Source of the DNA: Opitutaceae bacterium
GTDB taxonomy: Bacteria; Verrucomicrobiota; Verrucomicrobiia; Opitutales; Opitutaceae
Length of the DNA: 64,000 nucleotides
NCBI GenBank assembly: GCA_041395105.1
Contig: JAWLBB010000002.1
Span: 372,001-436,000 of the forward strand
Reading direction: 5' to 3'
Every line of letters starts with the position of its first letter. The stretch's first letter is position 1. A program made the translations under genes and the position numbers. Below the pieces are notes generated by a model that was given only the letters and a program-made list of their open reading frames with translations, had not been told where the DNA came from and made no database searches. Positions 1 to 8,539 of the stretch are shown here, in pieces.

Positions 1-2
1 TC

Positions 3-671
3 CTCGGTCAGAAGAATCAGCTCTGGTGGGATCTTCCCGCCATTGAGTCCTTCCACCTTCTGCGCCATATCTATGGCATCCCGGCCGAAACCCACCGGAA
101 GCGTCTCGACGAACTCGTCGAACTCCTGGGGGTGGGCGCCAAGCTGAACGTCATGGTTCGCGAATTGTCCCTCGGCGAAAGGATGAAGATGGAACTGGTC
201 GCCGCCCTGCTCCACGGCCCCCAGATCCTCTTCCTTGACGAACCGACCATCGGCCTCGACGTGGTCAGCCAGCGCTCCGTGCGCCATTTTCTCCGGGACT
301 ACAACCAACGCCACCGCGTGACCATCCTGCTGACCAGCCACTATATGGCCGACATCGAGGCTCTCTGCAAACGGGTCATCGTCATCCATCATGGCCGGCT
401 CATCTATGACGGCCGGCTTGACCGGCTCGACATCGAAGGCGCCCGCCACAAAGTGATCCGATTCCGGCCCCTTGACAGCTGGCCGGCCGACTGGGTGGCC
501 CCGGGCAAGCGACTGGCCGATGAAGACGGTTCAATCACCGTCGAGGTGCCCGGCGACCGCATCGTCGAGGCCTCACAGTTCATCCTCGCGACCGCCCCGG
601 TCGCAGACATCACCATTGAGGAAGTGCCTCTCGAGGAAATCATCCACCAGCTCTTCAGCAGCCAGACCTGA
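3..671 (+). CDS. ABC transporter ATP-binding protein, 5' truncated by window edge
   Basis: The frame is open from the first complete codon at position 3, so the gene begins outside the window and its Walker A region is not seen. What remains reads as the C-terminal two thirds of an ABC ATPase of the COG4586 type (ABC-2 exporter ATPases). The Q-loop region reads GQKNQLWWDLP, the signature region is LSLGERMKMELV, Walker B is ILFLDEPTIGLD and the switch His lies in LLTSHYMADIE. A C-terminal regulatory extension of about 70 residues ends at the TGA at 669-671. The GTG at 132 is an internal codon, not the start. No permease follows, so partner membrane subunits would have to lie upstream, outside the window. 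The exported substrate is unknown. Confidence 0.9.
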   Translation, partial: LGQKNQLWWDLPAIESFHLLRHIYGIPAETHRKRLDELVELLGVGAKLNVMVRELSLGERMKMELVAALLHGPQILFLDEPTIGLDVVSQRSVRHFLRDYNQRHRVTILLTSHYMADIEALCKRVIVIHHGRLIYDGRLDRLDIEGARHKVIRFRPLDSWPADWVAPGKRLADEDGSITVEVPGDRIVEASQFILATAPVADITIEEVPLEEIIHQLFSSQT

Positions 672-826
672 ACGCCCGGTCAACACAAAGAGGCCATCGG
701 AAGGGTCATGAATTGCCGTCGCGCACCCGTGGTGAGCGCGTCAACCCCAGCTCCGGCCGGGAATCCCTGCGCCCCGCGCGGAAACCGGGCCTCCGCTGCC
801 TGGCGACGAACGATCGGGAAAGCGCC

Positions 827-2272
827 TCACACCGCACCAGGGCGGTCGGGTTGCTCGTCGAGCAGCCCGCCGAGCGAAGCGCGCATGCCCGAAAGGGTGA
901 ACGGCTTGTTCAGGACCCGCGCCCATCTCGGGACCGGGTCCACCCCGGCACGCAGATCGATCCGGGTCGTCGTCGCGATCGTGGTCATCCCGGGGTGCAG
1001 CCGCCTTGCTGTATCCAATAATTGAATACCCATGTCCCCTTCCTCCGGATCGCACTCCGCAATCAAGCCGTCGTAAGGCAGGCTCTCGAGCAGCCGTCCG
1101 GCGACCGACGCATCGGCCGTCTTGTCGATGTGGAATTCGTTCCTGACCACCATCTCTATCATGTCGGTGATCGCCGCATAACGATCGAAGACGAGCAGGC
1201 GGCGGCCCAGCAGGTCGCCGGCCGGCCGCAGACTCTCCAGCGCCCTCTCGATCAACGCCTGCGGCTCCTCCCTTTCGCCTTCCAGGCGGGACCAGCCCAG
1301 CGTCAGCGGGGCCAACCCGCCAAGACCGGCGACACGACGGGTCGCGCTCAGGGCTTCCCTCGGCACCTGGCGCGGAGCGATCAGCCCCAGGGTGGAAGCG
1401 TCGAGGACATCGCAGATCGCCTCTTCGCCGAGTTGCGCACGCAATTCGGGCAGACGGGCGAGCAGCGGGGTCAGATCGGAGCCGGCCCGCAGGACCACCA
1501 GGGTCAAGGGCAACCCCAGCCACCGGCACCGATAGACCTCGCGGTCCAGGTGCTCGCGCAGCGCGCCACGGTCGGCCGTCATCGGACCGAAGATCACGAC
1601 GGTAAAACCGGCTCCCGCCGGCCGTTCGACCGTCCGCAAATCGACCAGATTCTGCCCGGACCCGGAGGGCAGCACGTATTGGAGATGGTCCGGGTCAATC
1701 GTGGATTTGCGGACGCTGTGCGCCTCCAGCGAACTGACGGTTTCCTCCCGATTCCCCCACCCGCCGGTTCCGTCAATCCTCGGGACCTGCGCGTTGCGCA
1801 GCAGCAGGGAACCATCCTGATCGAAACAGAGGATGCCGATGGGCAGTTGGTCGTAGACGAAACGCAGAAGCATCAGCGTCCGTCGATCCGCCTGCAACGT
1901 TTCGGCGACCTCGAGAAGCGCCGCGGTAAAGTCGGTCAACGCCCCGAGAAGGTGCAGATCCTGGGGCCCGAACGGCCGCGAGGAGGAGGGTGGAGCGATC
2001 CGGATAAAGCCACCCGTCCCCGATGTTGATTCCACCGGCGAGGTCAGTTCCGGGGTGGCGAAGGACTGATCGGACTGATCGGGCGAACCAACCGGCAGGG
2101 AGAAGTGGATGGTCCGGCCCGATTCCGAAGAGACCCAGCCGAAGAAATCTTCGAGGGCTTCGAAAAAAGATCCGAAATCCGAAATGCCGCGCAGAACGAC
2201 GGCCAGACGCCGGGTGATGCCGTCCACATCGGCGAGGGCCTGCTCCAGTTTCTTGGTTGATGGCTGGATCAT
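827..2272 (-). CDS. signalling protein with C-terminal receiver-like domain
   Basis: This is a 481-residue soluble protein. The first 350 residues are not a confident family match; a PAS-like stretch (ILCFDQDGSLLLRN) lies near residue 197. The last 128 residues look like a CheY-type receiver: LLVFDRY at the first strand, a possible acceptor Asp at about 408 in AECDPEEG, and the conserved Lys at about 456 in LNKPF. The usual pair of acidic residues is reduced to one, so phosphorylation is uncertain. There is no DNA-binding output domain. The ATG at 2270-2272 overlaps the TGA of the kinase upstream by 4 nt (ATGA), implying translational coupling and a shared pathway. It is the last gene of a three-gene operon with the kinase and the hydrolase-methyltransferase. 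Confidence 0.8.
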   Translation of the reverse strand: MIQPSTKKLEQALADVDGITRRLAVVLRGISDFGSFFEALEDFFGWVSSESGRTIHFSLPVGSPDQSDQSFATPELTSPVESTSGTGGFIRIAPPSSSRPFGPQDLHLLGALTDFTAALLEVAETLQADRRTLMLLRFVYDQLPIGILCFDQDGSLLLRNAQVPRIDGTGGWGNREETVSSLEAHSVRKSTIDPDHLQYVLPSGSGQNLVDLRTVERPAGAGFTVVIFGPMTADRGALREHLDREVYRCRWLGLPLTLVVLRAGSDLTPLLARLPELRAQLGEEAICDVLDASTLGLIAPRQVPREALSATRRVAGLGGLAPLTLGWSRLEGEREEPQALIERALESLRPAGDLLGRRLLVFDRYAAITDMIEMVVRNEFHIDKTADASVAGRLLESLPYDGLIAECDPEEGDMGIQLLDTARRLHPGMTTIATTTRIDLRAGVDPVPRWARVLNKPFTLSGMRASLGGLLDEQPDRPGAV

Positions 2273-4380
2273 CGCTCGGTCGAATCGGTCGGCAGCGATA
2301 TGGTGAACTCCGTTCCCTGCCCCAGAGTGCTGGCCGCACGGATCACTCCATGGTGTCCGTCCACGATCCGCTTGACGATCGCAAGTCCCAGACCCATGCC
2401 TCCCCGGCCCTTCCGGACACCCGTTGATTTCGTGGTCACAAAGGGCTCGAAAATCCGGGGCAGAACCTCGAGGTCGATTCCATCGCCATTGTCCCGGATG
2501 GTCACCTCAACGGAGGGATTGATAACCTGACGGGTCCGGTGTTCCAGCCGCACCTCGATCCTGCCGTTTTCCCGGTTGTTGATCGCCTGAACGCCGTTTT
2601 GGAAGAGGTTGATGAACACCTGGAGCAACTGGTTGTAATTGCCGTGGACGGGCGGCATGGTCACGTATTCAAAATCAAATGATACGCCGGCTCCGCGGAA
2701 ATCCGACTTCGTGATGTCATAGGCCGCCTTGATCACCTCGCCGACCTGCAGGTAGGTAAACTCGACCGAATCCCGGGTGGCGAACGAAGAGATGTTCTCG
2801 ACGATCCCGACAATTCGCGCGACATCGCGCTGCATGATCTCACTGAACTCGCGCTGAAACTCCCTGTCATCACCGTTCTCCTTGAGCAGGCCGGCAAAGG
2901 TCTGGATGGAGACCAGCGGGTTGCGCAACTCGTGAGCCAGGCCGGCCGCGAGAGTGCCGAGCGAAATCAATTTCTCGGCCTGGCTGGCCCGCCTCTCCAG
3001 CTGGCGGGAACGGACGTTGAGTCCAATCTGGAGACAGATGGCTTCGAGCAGGGAGAGATCGGCTCCGGAAAAGAGACGATGCCGGGCCCGGGGCCGAAGG
3101 ATGAGCACTCCGAAGAAAATTGTGTCGGCATGAATCGGGACGATCGCGGCGACGCCGTGCTCCATCCGCAGGGCCCGGGCGCGATGGGAATAAAGTGAGT
3201 CCGACTCCATCTCGATCTCCTCGAGCAGGACCGCCTTGCGGGAGCGTTGCACCAGCCGGACAATCGGATCATCGGGATCGAGCCGGAAAAGTTCACGGAA
3301 TCCGGCCGGAAAGCCGCTCGAGACCACCGGTGTGATCTCCGCCTCAAGTTCGCCGCGGACCGCAATGGCGGCGCCGCCGGTATCAAGGGTGGTTCGCACG
3401 GACTCCACCACCTCCTCGAACATCTTCTCCTCGTCGCTGATCGAGGCGATCTGCTGGGCCAGGTGGCGCAACCGGCTGCGGCCGCGGAACTCCTCCCGCA
3501 GAAGCGTGCCCTCAAGAAGCCGGTCCACCCGGATCTTGAGAAGGTAGGAGGCCACGAAGATACAGCCGGTGGTCAGTAGCGAAACCACAAAATAGGCCGG
3601 CTTCGGAAGGACGCTCCAGCCGGTCAGCCAATGGGCCGTCCAGAGGGCCAGCGGCATGACCGGTGTCAACGCCACAACGACCAGACCATAGCTGATCAGC
3701 CGCACCACCAGGAGGTTGATCTCAACCAGCCGGAAGCGGATCATCGCATACCCCACCCCGACAATGTAGACGAGGGCGAGACCATTGCCGACCGGGGGGA
3801 TGGGGACATCGAACCAGAGCAGGAAATTGGTCAATCCTCCGATCCAACCGACGATCGTGCAGAAGCAGACATAAAAGAGCTGGTTGCGTCTGGCATGGCT
3901 GGAGCGGCGAAAGGCCGAGAGCAGAACCATCCAGGCACGAACCGTATAGTAACTGAAGAGTAAGCTGTAGGGGACAAAAACCGGCCCGCCTTTCGGCCAA
4001 TAGGGGAACATCAGCTCCGGTTCCACGTGAGAGACCAGGTAGGGCGTCGGCGTAAAGGCGGCTATGACCACCGCGATGACGTAACCGATCTGGATCTCAT
4101 ACCGGTTGACCCGCCCCGCCAACCGGGTGACAAAGTGGTAATAGGAGATCGGGATGAAGGTCGAACACCCGAGCAGGAGACGGGAATACAGCAGGGCTTC
4201 CTCCGCGCTGGCGGAGAACTGCCAGAGCAGGTAGAACAACGACCAGAGGGCAAAACTGGCCGTGAACCACGAAAAGAGCTGGTTCTGCCGTCGCCGCGGA
4301 TCCCGAAGCAGGACTGCGAGCCCAAGAACGACGCTCGAGAGCACGTTCAGAAATGCGGTGACAATGCAGTAGACGATCAC
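2269..4380 (-). CDS. membrane sensor histidine kinase (polytopic sensor, GAF, HisKA, HATPase)
   Basis: This is a 703-residue kinase. The N-terminal half holds about nine hydrophobic segments up to residue 285, resembling 7TM-type sensor regions for small ligands. A GAF-like domain follows (about 315-450), then HisKA with the phospho-acceptor His near residue 480 in GLAHELRNPLVSI. The HATPase domain shows the N box (INLFQNGVQAI), G1 (DNGDGIDLE), F box (IFEPFVTTK) and G2 (GMGLGLAIV). I chose the GTG at 4380 because it forms a GTGA overlap with the stop of the preceding gene and starts right before the first membrane segment; the open frame continues to 4428. Its placement directly after a LuxD-like methyltransferase gene suggests it senses an acyl-type signal, which is inference. 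Confidence 0.9.
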   Translation of the reverse strand: MIVYCIVTAFLNVLSSVVLGLAVLLRDPRRRQNQLFSWFTASFALWSLFYLLWQFSASAEEALLYSRLLLGCSTFIPISYYHFVTRLAGRVNRYEIQIGYVIAVVIAAFTPTPYLVSHVEPELMFPYWPKGGPVFVPYSLLFSYYTVRAWMVLLSAFRRSSHARRNQLFYVCFCTIVGWIGGLTNFLLWFDVPIPPVGNGLALVYIVGVGYAMIRFRLVEINLLVVRLISYGLVVVALTPVMPLALWTAHWLTGWSVLPKPAYFVVSLLTTGCIFVASYLLKIRVDRLLEGTLLREEFRGRSRLRHLAQQIASISDEEKMFEEVVESVRTTLDTGGAAIAVRGELEAEITPVVSSGFPAGFRELFRLDPDDPIVRLVQRSRKAVLLEEIEMESDSLYSHRARALRMEHGVAAIVPIHADTIFFGVLILRPRARHRLFSGADLSLLEAICLQIGLNVRSRQLERRASQAEKLISLGTLAAGLAHELRNPLVSIQTFAGLLKENGDDREFQREFSEIMQRDVARIVGIVENISSFATRDSVEFTYLQVGEVIKAAYDITKSDFRGAGVSFDFEYVTMPPVHGNYNQLLQVFINLFQNGVQAINNRENGRIEVRLEHRTRQVINPSVEVTIRDNGDGIDLEVLPRIFEPFVTTKSTGVRKGRGGMGLGLAIVKRIVDGHHGVIRAASTLGQGTEFTISLPTDSTER

Positions 4381-6068
4381 TTGATACCTGCGACCACGTT
4401 GGCCTGATTCCCCAGGGAGGTAAAGCACTGCACCCGGTTGAAGCCCGCCCGTTCGAGCATGGCGGTCAATTGCTCCGAACTGAAGAACACATAGTAACCC
4501 TGCTCCTCCTTGACCTTGATCGCTCCCGCGGCGCGCAGGAGTTCACGCGCCGACTCGAGCTCCGGACGAGAGGCTTTCTGCTCGATGAAATCCCGATAGA
4601 TGGCCGAGAGATCGCAGAAGGGTTTCATGCTCGACACGACAATACGGCCTCCCGGCTGAAGCACACGGTAAAAGTGTTGAAGCAGGCGCTCCGGATCTTC
4701 CAGGTAGGACAGAACGAGACTGCAGACAATCTTGTCGAAGCAATTATCGGCAAACTGGAGAATCCGACCCCAGGTCTTGCGACCGTCCCCGAACTCCTCG
4801 AGGTCTCCCCGCGCATAGATCCGGTCGATCCGGGTGGCGCTCACAGATCCGGGTGGCGTGAGCAGCTGATGGGCGGTCCGGTGCTTGTCGATCGCCTCAC
4901 TCAATCCGGCGGCAGTCAACTCGATGCCCAGATAAATCGGCCGCTTTCCGGACGGAAAGACCCTGCGCTGAATCAACTCACGCAGAACCCAGACGCCGAA
5001 CAGACCGTTCCCGCACCCGGCATCGAGCAGAATATCCTCATCCTCGATTTTTCCGATCAGGTCACCCACCAGGTCGAGATAGTGCTGGAATTCGTCGATC
5101 TTCTCCATCACCCGGTATTTGCCGAGATACTCGCCCCAGAAATCCGTCTCCGAGCCGTTGAAGATCTGAATCTTCTTCAATCGATCACGCTCAATGCGAT
5201 TCTGGGCGAAGAGGGCGCGCTTGTCGGGAATCCGCACCTCTGCGGCCCGGCCACCCTCCGCACAAAACTGGGCCTGACAGACACCGACCACCATGCGCAG
5301 GCTTCGCTCGGCTGTCTCCTGGTTTTCCCGGACCTCGTGCATGGCCCCTTCAATCGGATAGAGTCGCATCTGATCGTTGCAGCGCGCAATCGCCTGGACG
5401 TCCTCCATCCGCACCCAGGAATCATGGGAGGCAGGGAACCATGAAATCGGGGCATCGATCAGGGAAATGTCCCGGGCCATGTCGTCCAGTCGATGGTACT
5501 GCCCCTCGACCGCTTCATCGAAGAACCGGTCCATATTGACCTCGTGCCCGAGGATATCGAGGACTCCGAACCGCTTCCCGCCGATATGCGCGGCCACCAG
5601 GTCTTCCTGATAGACCCGGAACAGGGTATAGGTCAAATCAACCACTCCGACCACTCCCACGAGATGCCGGACCCGCCGGTCCTCCCGGGCGGCCCGAACC
5701 GCCATCAGGGATGAAAGACTGTTGGCCAGAAGGGTCACCTCCTCGCAGCCGTAGGTGCGTTCCAGAAAGTCCAGGGTGGCGGTGACATTCTCCACTCCTT
5801 CGCCCAGGGTGAAATCGAGCATCGCGCCATCGGACTCGCCGAAATGGCTCGTGAAATCGAAACGGATCACACGGAAGCGATTGGCCGCCAGGTAATAAGC
5901 CAGCGGAAGATTGTTTTTCTTCGACTCGCCGTACTTCGGCATGATGACGACAAACGGAGCGTCCTCATCGCCGGAACGGGCATCCACGTAGGCAACGATC
6001 TTCTTCCCGTCCTTGTTCGGGTAGAAGACCTGTTCGCTTATGATATCACTTACTTGAATACCGCTCAT
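4377..6068 (-). CDS. LuxD-like alpha/beta hydrolase fused to SAM-dependent methyltransferase
   Basis: This is a 563-residue fusion. Residues 1-270 resemble LuxD, the acyl-ACP thioesterase of bacterial luciferase operons. A nucleophile Ser117 sits in ANSLSSLMA (LuxD has the A-x-S-x-S form), Asp216 in ASHDSWV and His244 in GAMHEVREN. The order and spacing match the known LuxD triad (Ser114, Asp211, His241 in Vibrio harveyi). Residues 310-563 are a class I methyltransferase with motif I LLDAGCGNG near 347-355 and a post-I region VCSLVLSYL. The same pairing of acyl release and methylation would suit synthesis of a fatty-acid methyl ester such as the PhcB product; this is inference. It heads an operon with a sensor kinase (GTGA overlap) and a receiver protein. 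The start is ATG at 6066-6068. Confidence 0.88.
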   Translation of the reverse strand: MSGIQVSDIISEQVFYPNKDGKKIVAYVDARSGDEDAPFVVIMPKYGESKKNNLPLAYYLAANRFRVIRFDFTSHFGESDGAMLDFTLGEGVENVTATLDFLERTYGCEEVTLLANSLSSLMAVRAAREDRRVRHLVGVVGVVDLTYTLFRVYQEDLVAAHIGGKRFGVLDILGHEVNMDRFFDEAVEGQYHRLDDMARDISLIDAPISWFPASHDSWVRMEDVQAIARCNDQMRLYPIEGAMHEVRENQETAERSLRMVVGVCQAQFCAEGGRAAEVRIPDKRALFAQNRIERDRLKKIQIFNGSETDFWGEYLGKYRVMEKIDEFQHYLDLVGDLIGKIEDEDILLDAGCGNGLFGVWVLRELIQRRVFPSGKRPIYLGIELTAAGLSEAIDKHRTAHQLLTPPGSVSATRIDRIYARGDLEEFGDGRKTWGRILQFADNCFDKIVCSLVLSYLEDPERLLQHFYRVLQPGGRIVVSSMKPFCDLSAIYRDFIEQKASRPELESARELLRAAGAIKVKEEQGYYVFFSSEQLTAMLERAGFNRVQCFTSLGNQANVVAGIK

Positions 6069-6114
6069 TAGCCGGCTCGATTGCAGTCGCGGGATATTGA
6101 ATCCACCGAACGGC

Positions 6115-6143
6115 CATAGATTTGAAATTCAAGCATTTGGCAA
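6115..6143 (-). promoter_or_regulatory. candidate promoter of the hydrolase-methyltransferase operon with palindrome in the spacer
   Basis: On the minus strand TTGCCA (6143-6138, five of six to the -35 consensus) is followed by a 17-nt spacer and TCTATG, a poor -10. The spacer contains the 11-bp palindrome TTGAAATTCAA at 6122-6132, a plausible operator. A second palindrome, ACACCCGGTGT, lies at 6161-6171 in the same 220-bp divergent gap. Promoter activity is inferred from sequence only. Confidence 0.35.
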
Positions 6144-6288
6144 TTTTCTTTTTGATAAAGACACCCGGTGTGAAACCGTTATGAATAGTGGCGGGTTCCG
6201 TCTCTTGGAAACCCGTCGTCGAGCTACCGTCCCCTCCCCCCACTCATTCCCTTGCAAGATCCGAATTCCAACAGCTTGGCCGTGACAT

Positions 6289-8328
6289 TTGCCAGATGCC
6301 CGGCCAGCCTATTTCCATTCGTTCGAACCATTAGTGATCAGTGTCCTCCTCATTGCTGAAGACCGCGAGGCAGAAAACCGGATAAGGGCGCTCCTCCCCG
6401 CGGATCGTTACAAGACCTCGACGCGATCAACCGTCGACGAGGCCCGCACGATCATTGAGGCGAATATCTTCGACCTGAGCATCTTCTGTGTCTCGGAGTC
6501 GGACCGGAACGCGCTCGACGAGATCGCCCAGATCAAACGCATGAGCCCCGGCATCCCGCTGGCAGTGGTCATTGCCCGCTGCCCCCAGGCGTGGGAAGAG
6601 TCCGCCCTGGGCAAGGGCGTCGATTTCGTCTTTTGCGATCCCCTCGTCGCCACTCACTTCACCTCGATTCTCGACCGCCTCGCCCGACTGGCCGAAACCT
6701 CCCGCCCGGCACCGACGCCTTCCCAGATCGTGGCCAGACCCGTCGAAACCGGGTTTTCCCGCGCAGCGCTGGAAGTCCTCCGCGATTTTTCCAGGGTCCT
6801 CGGCTACTCACTCGACTACAAACTGTTCACCCAGCATTTCGTGCTCAAGCTGCGTGAGATCATCCGGGTCAACCGGATTGCCATCTTTCTGGAACCGCCG
6901 CCGACCAGTTCGATGACCGCGGGACCGAAAGCCAACCGACTTCCCTGCATTTCCGCCGTCGGCATTCCACTCGACATCCGCGACTGCTTTGAACTCTCGC
7001 GCAATGCGGGGATCGGTGAGCGCCTGACCAAGGGCAACCATATCCTGCGGGCCGGCCCGGAGCACGGTCAGTTCTTCGGCGGTCTCAACCCGAAGATCCA
7101 GCGCGAATTCGAGATCCTCGACTGCCACATCGCCATCCCGATCTCCGACCGTGAGCGCACCCTCGGCGTCGCCGTTCTCGGCGATCGGGTGACGGGAAAT
7201 GATTTCTCCGATGAGGAACTGCAGTTGCTCTTCCTCCTGATGGAAGAGCTCGGATTGGCGATCAAGAACAGCTGGCTTCATCATCAGCTCTCAGCCAGTC
7301 ACAAGCTCTTCTCCGATGTCCTCGCTTCCATGAGCAGTGGAAGCATGGTGGTGGGACCGGACCTGAACATCCTCCATGCCAATCGCGCCATGATGCACTT
7401 TGTCCGTGGAGACCGGGAATCCCAAAAAACCCTCGAATTCGCCGATCTTCAGCCGACTCTGGCGACTCCGATTTACGATGTCGTCGAAAAGGGCGCCAAA
7501 CCGTCGCCTTTTTTCTTCACCGACCGGCCCGAGAGCAAGAGCATCTTCCGCGCTTCGATCATCCCCTTTCGCAACGGAGACAATCGCCTGCCCCAGTCGG
7601 TCATGGTCGTGGTGGAGGACTTCACCCAGATCGAATCGGCCAAGCGCTTCGATATCGAGTCTTCCAAGACCAAGCTCATCTCTCTCATCGCCAAGCGATT
7701 CGCCCACGAAATCAGGAATTCCCTCGTCCCCCTGACCACTCACCAGCAGCTTCTCGATCAGGAATACGCGAACGAGGATTTCCGCCGGTCGCTGAAGACG
7801 GCTCTCGAAACCGAAACCGGACGGATTCAGCGCTTCACCGACCAGATGCTCTTCCTCGCCCAGCCGAGCCTGACACTCGACGAAGTGACTGATCTGCCGA
7901 GCCTGATCAATGAGAGCTTCCAAAGCATTCGCGGACAATTCGGAGGCCGGCCCACCCTTGAGGTCACCTCGGAAGTCGAAAGCCCGGTCGTCCGCTGCGA
8001 TCGCCACAGCCTGCGGCACGCGATCGGCGAGATCCTCGTCAATGCCATCCAGGCCAACACCGACGATCCCGCCGTCACGGTCCGGCTGCGCAACGGGGTA
8101 GAGGGCAAGATTGCCCTCGAATTCTCCGACAACGGCGTCGGCTTCACCAGCGAGACAGCCGAGCGCGCGATCGAGCCGTTCTTCACCACCCGAAACACCG
8201 GGGTCGGCCTCGGCCTGACCGTGGCCCATCGCATTGTTGACGAACACCATGGCGAGCTCCTCGTCAAACCCCGCTCCCGGGAAAATCAGGCCGACGTCGC
8301 GGTCATCCTCCCCCACGCCGACTCCTGA
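6289..8328 (+). CDS. soluble histidine kinase with degenerate N-terminal receiver, GAF and PAS domains
   Basis: This is a 679-residue protein without membrane segments. The first 120 residues fold like a receiver (SVLLIAEDREAEN at strand 1), but the place expected for the phospho-Asp reads LSIFCVSES, so it probably cannot be phosphorylated. A GAF-like region (about 170-320) and a PAS region (about 345-450) follow. HisKA has His473 in RFAHEIRNSLVPL; the HATPase domain has EILVNAIQAN, DNGVGF and GVGLGLTVA. The listed start is TTG at 6289; GTG at 6334 would begin exactly at the receiver strand and may be the true start. Neither has a good ribosome binding site. It is divergent from the methyltransferase operon and shares its promoter region. 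Confidence 0.85.
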   Translation: MPDARPAYFHSFEPLVISVLLIAEDREAENRIRALLPADRYKTSTRSTVDEARTIIEANIFDLSIFCVSESDRNALDEIAQIKRMSPGIPLAVVIARCPQAWEESALGKGVDFVFCDPLVATHFTSILDRLARLAETSRPAPTPSQIVARPVETGFSRAALEVLRDFSRVLGYSLDYKLFTQHFVLKLREIIRVNRIAIFLEPPPTSSMTAGPKANRLPCISAVGIPLDIRDCFELSRNAGIGERLTKGNHILRAGPEHGQFFGGLNPKIQREFEILDCHIAIPISDRERTLGVAVLGDRVTGNDFSDEELQLLFLLMEELGLAIKNSWLHHQLSASHKLFSDVLASMSSGSMVVGPDLNILHANRAMMHFVRGDRESQKTLEFADLQPTLATPIYDVVEKGAKPSPFFFTDRPESKSIFRASIIPFRNGDNRLPQSVMVVVEDFTQIESAKRFDIESSKTKLISLIAKRFAHEIRNSLVPLTTHQQLLDQEYANEDFRRSLKTALETETGRIQRFTDQMLFLAQPSLTLDEVTDLPSLINESFQSIRGQFGGRPTLEVTSEVESPVVRCDRHSLRHAIGEILVNAIQANTDDPAVTVRLRNGVEGKIALEFSDNGVGFTSETAERAIEPFFTTRNTGVGLGLTVAHRIVDEHHGELLVKPRSRENQADVAVILPHADS

Positions 8329-8539
8329 TTCACGGATCTTCCACGGCAGTCCGACCGGCAGGAATCCGATCCCCGGAGGCGGGCCGCACATTCACACTTG
8401 CCGCCACCCGCCGAAGACTATAAGTCAGACCCCCTAATCCCATAGTAAAGGAACCCTTCACACGGCCCTTCCATTCAGCCTTCCAGTCGAAGTCTTCCAC
8501 GATTCTGAGGACGAACAACCTCAACCCGCAGTCTTTCGC

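Noticed and set aside
1022..2029. 335-codon plus-strand frame opposite the receiver-tailed protein
   Set aside because: Gln/Arg-rich shadow frame; the minus-strand gene is coupled by ATGA to the kinase and has receiver features.
8401..8450. TATAAG before the receiver-kinase gene as a promoter
   Set aside because: The nearest -35-like hexamer (TTGCCG) gives a spacer of only 15 nt and a poor match.
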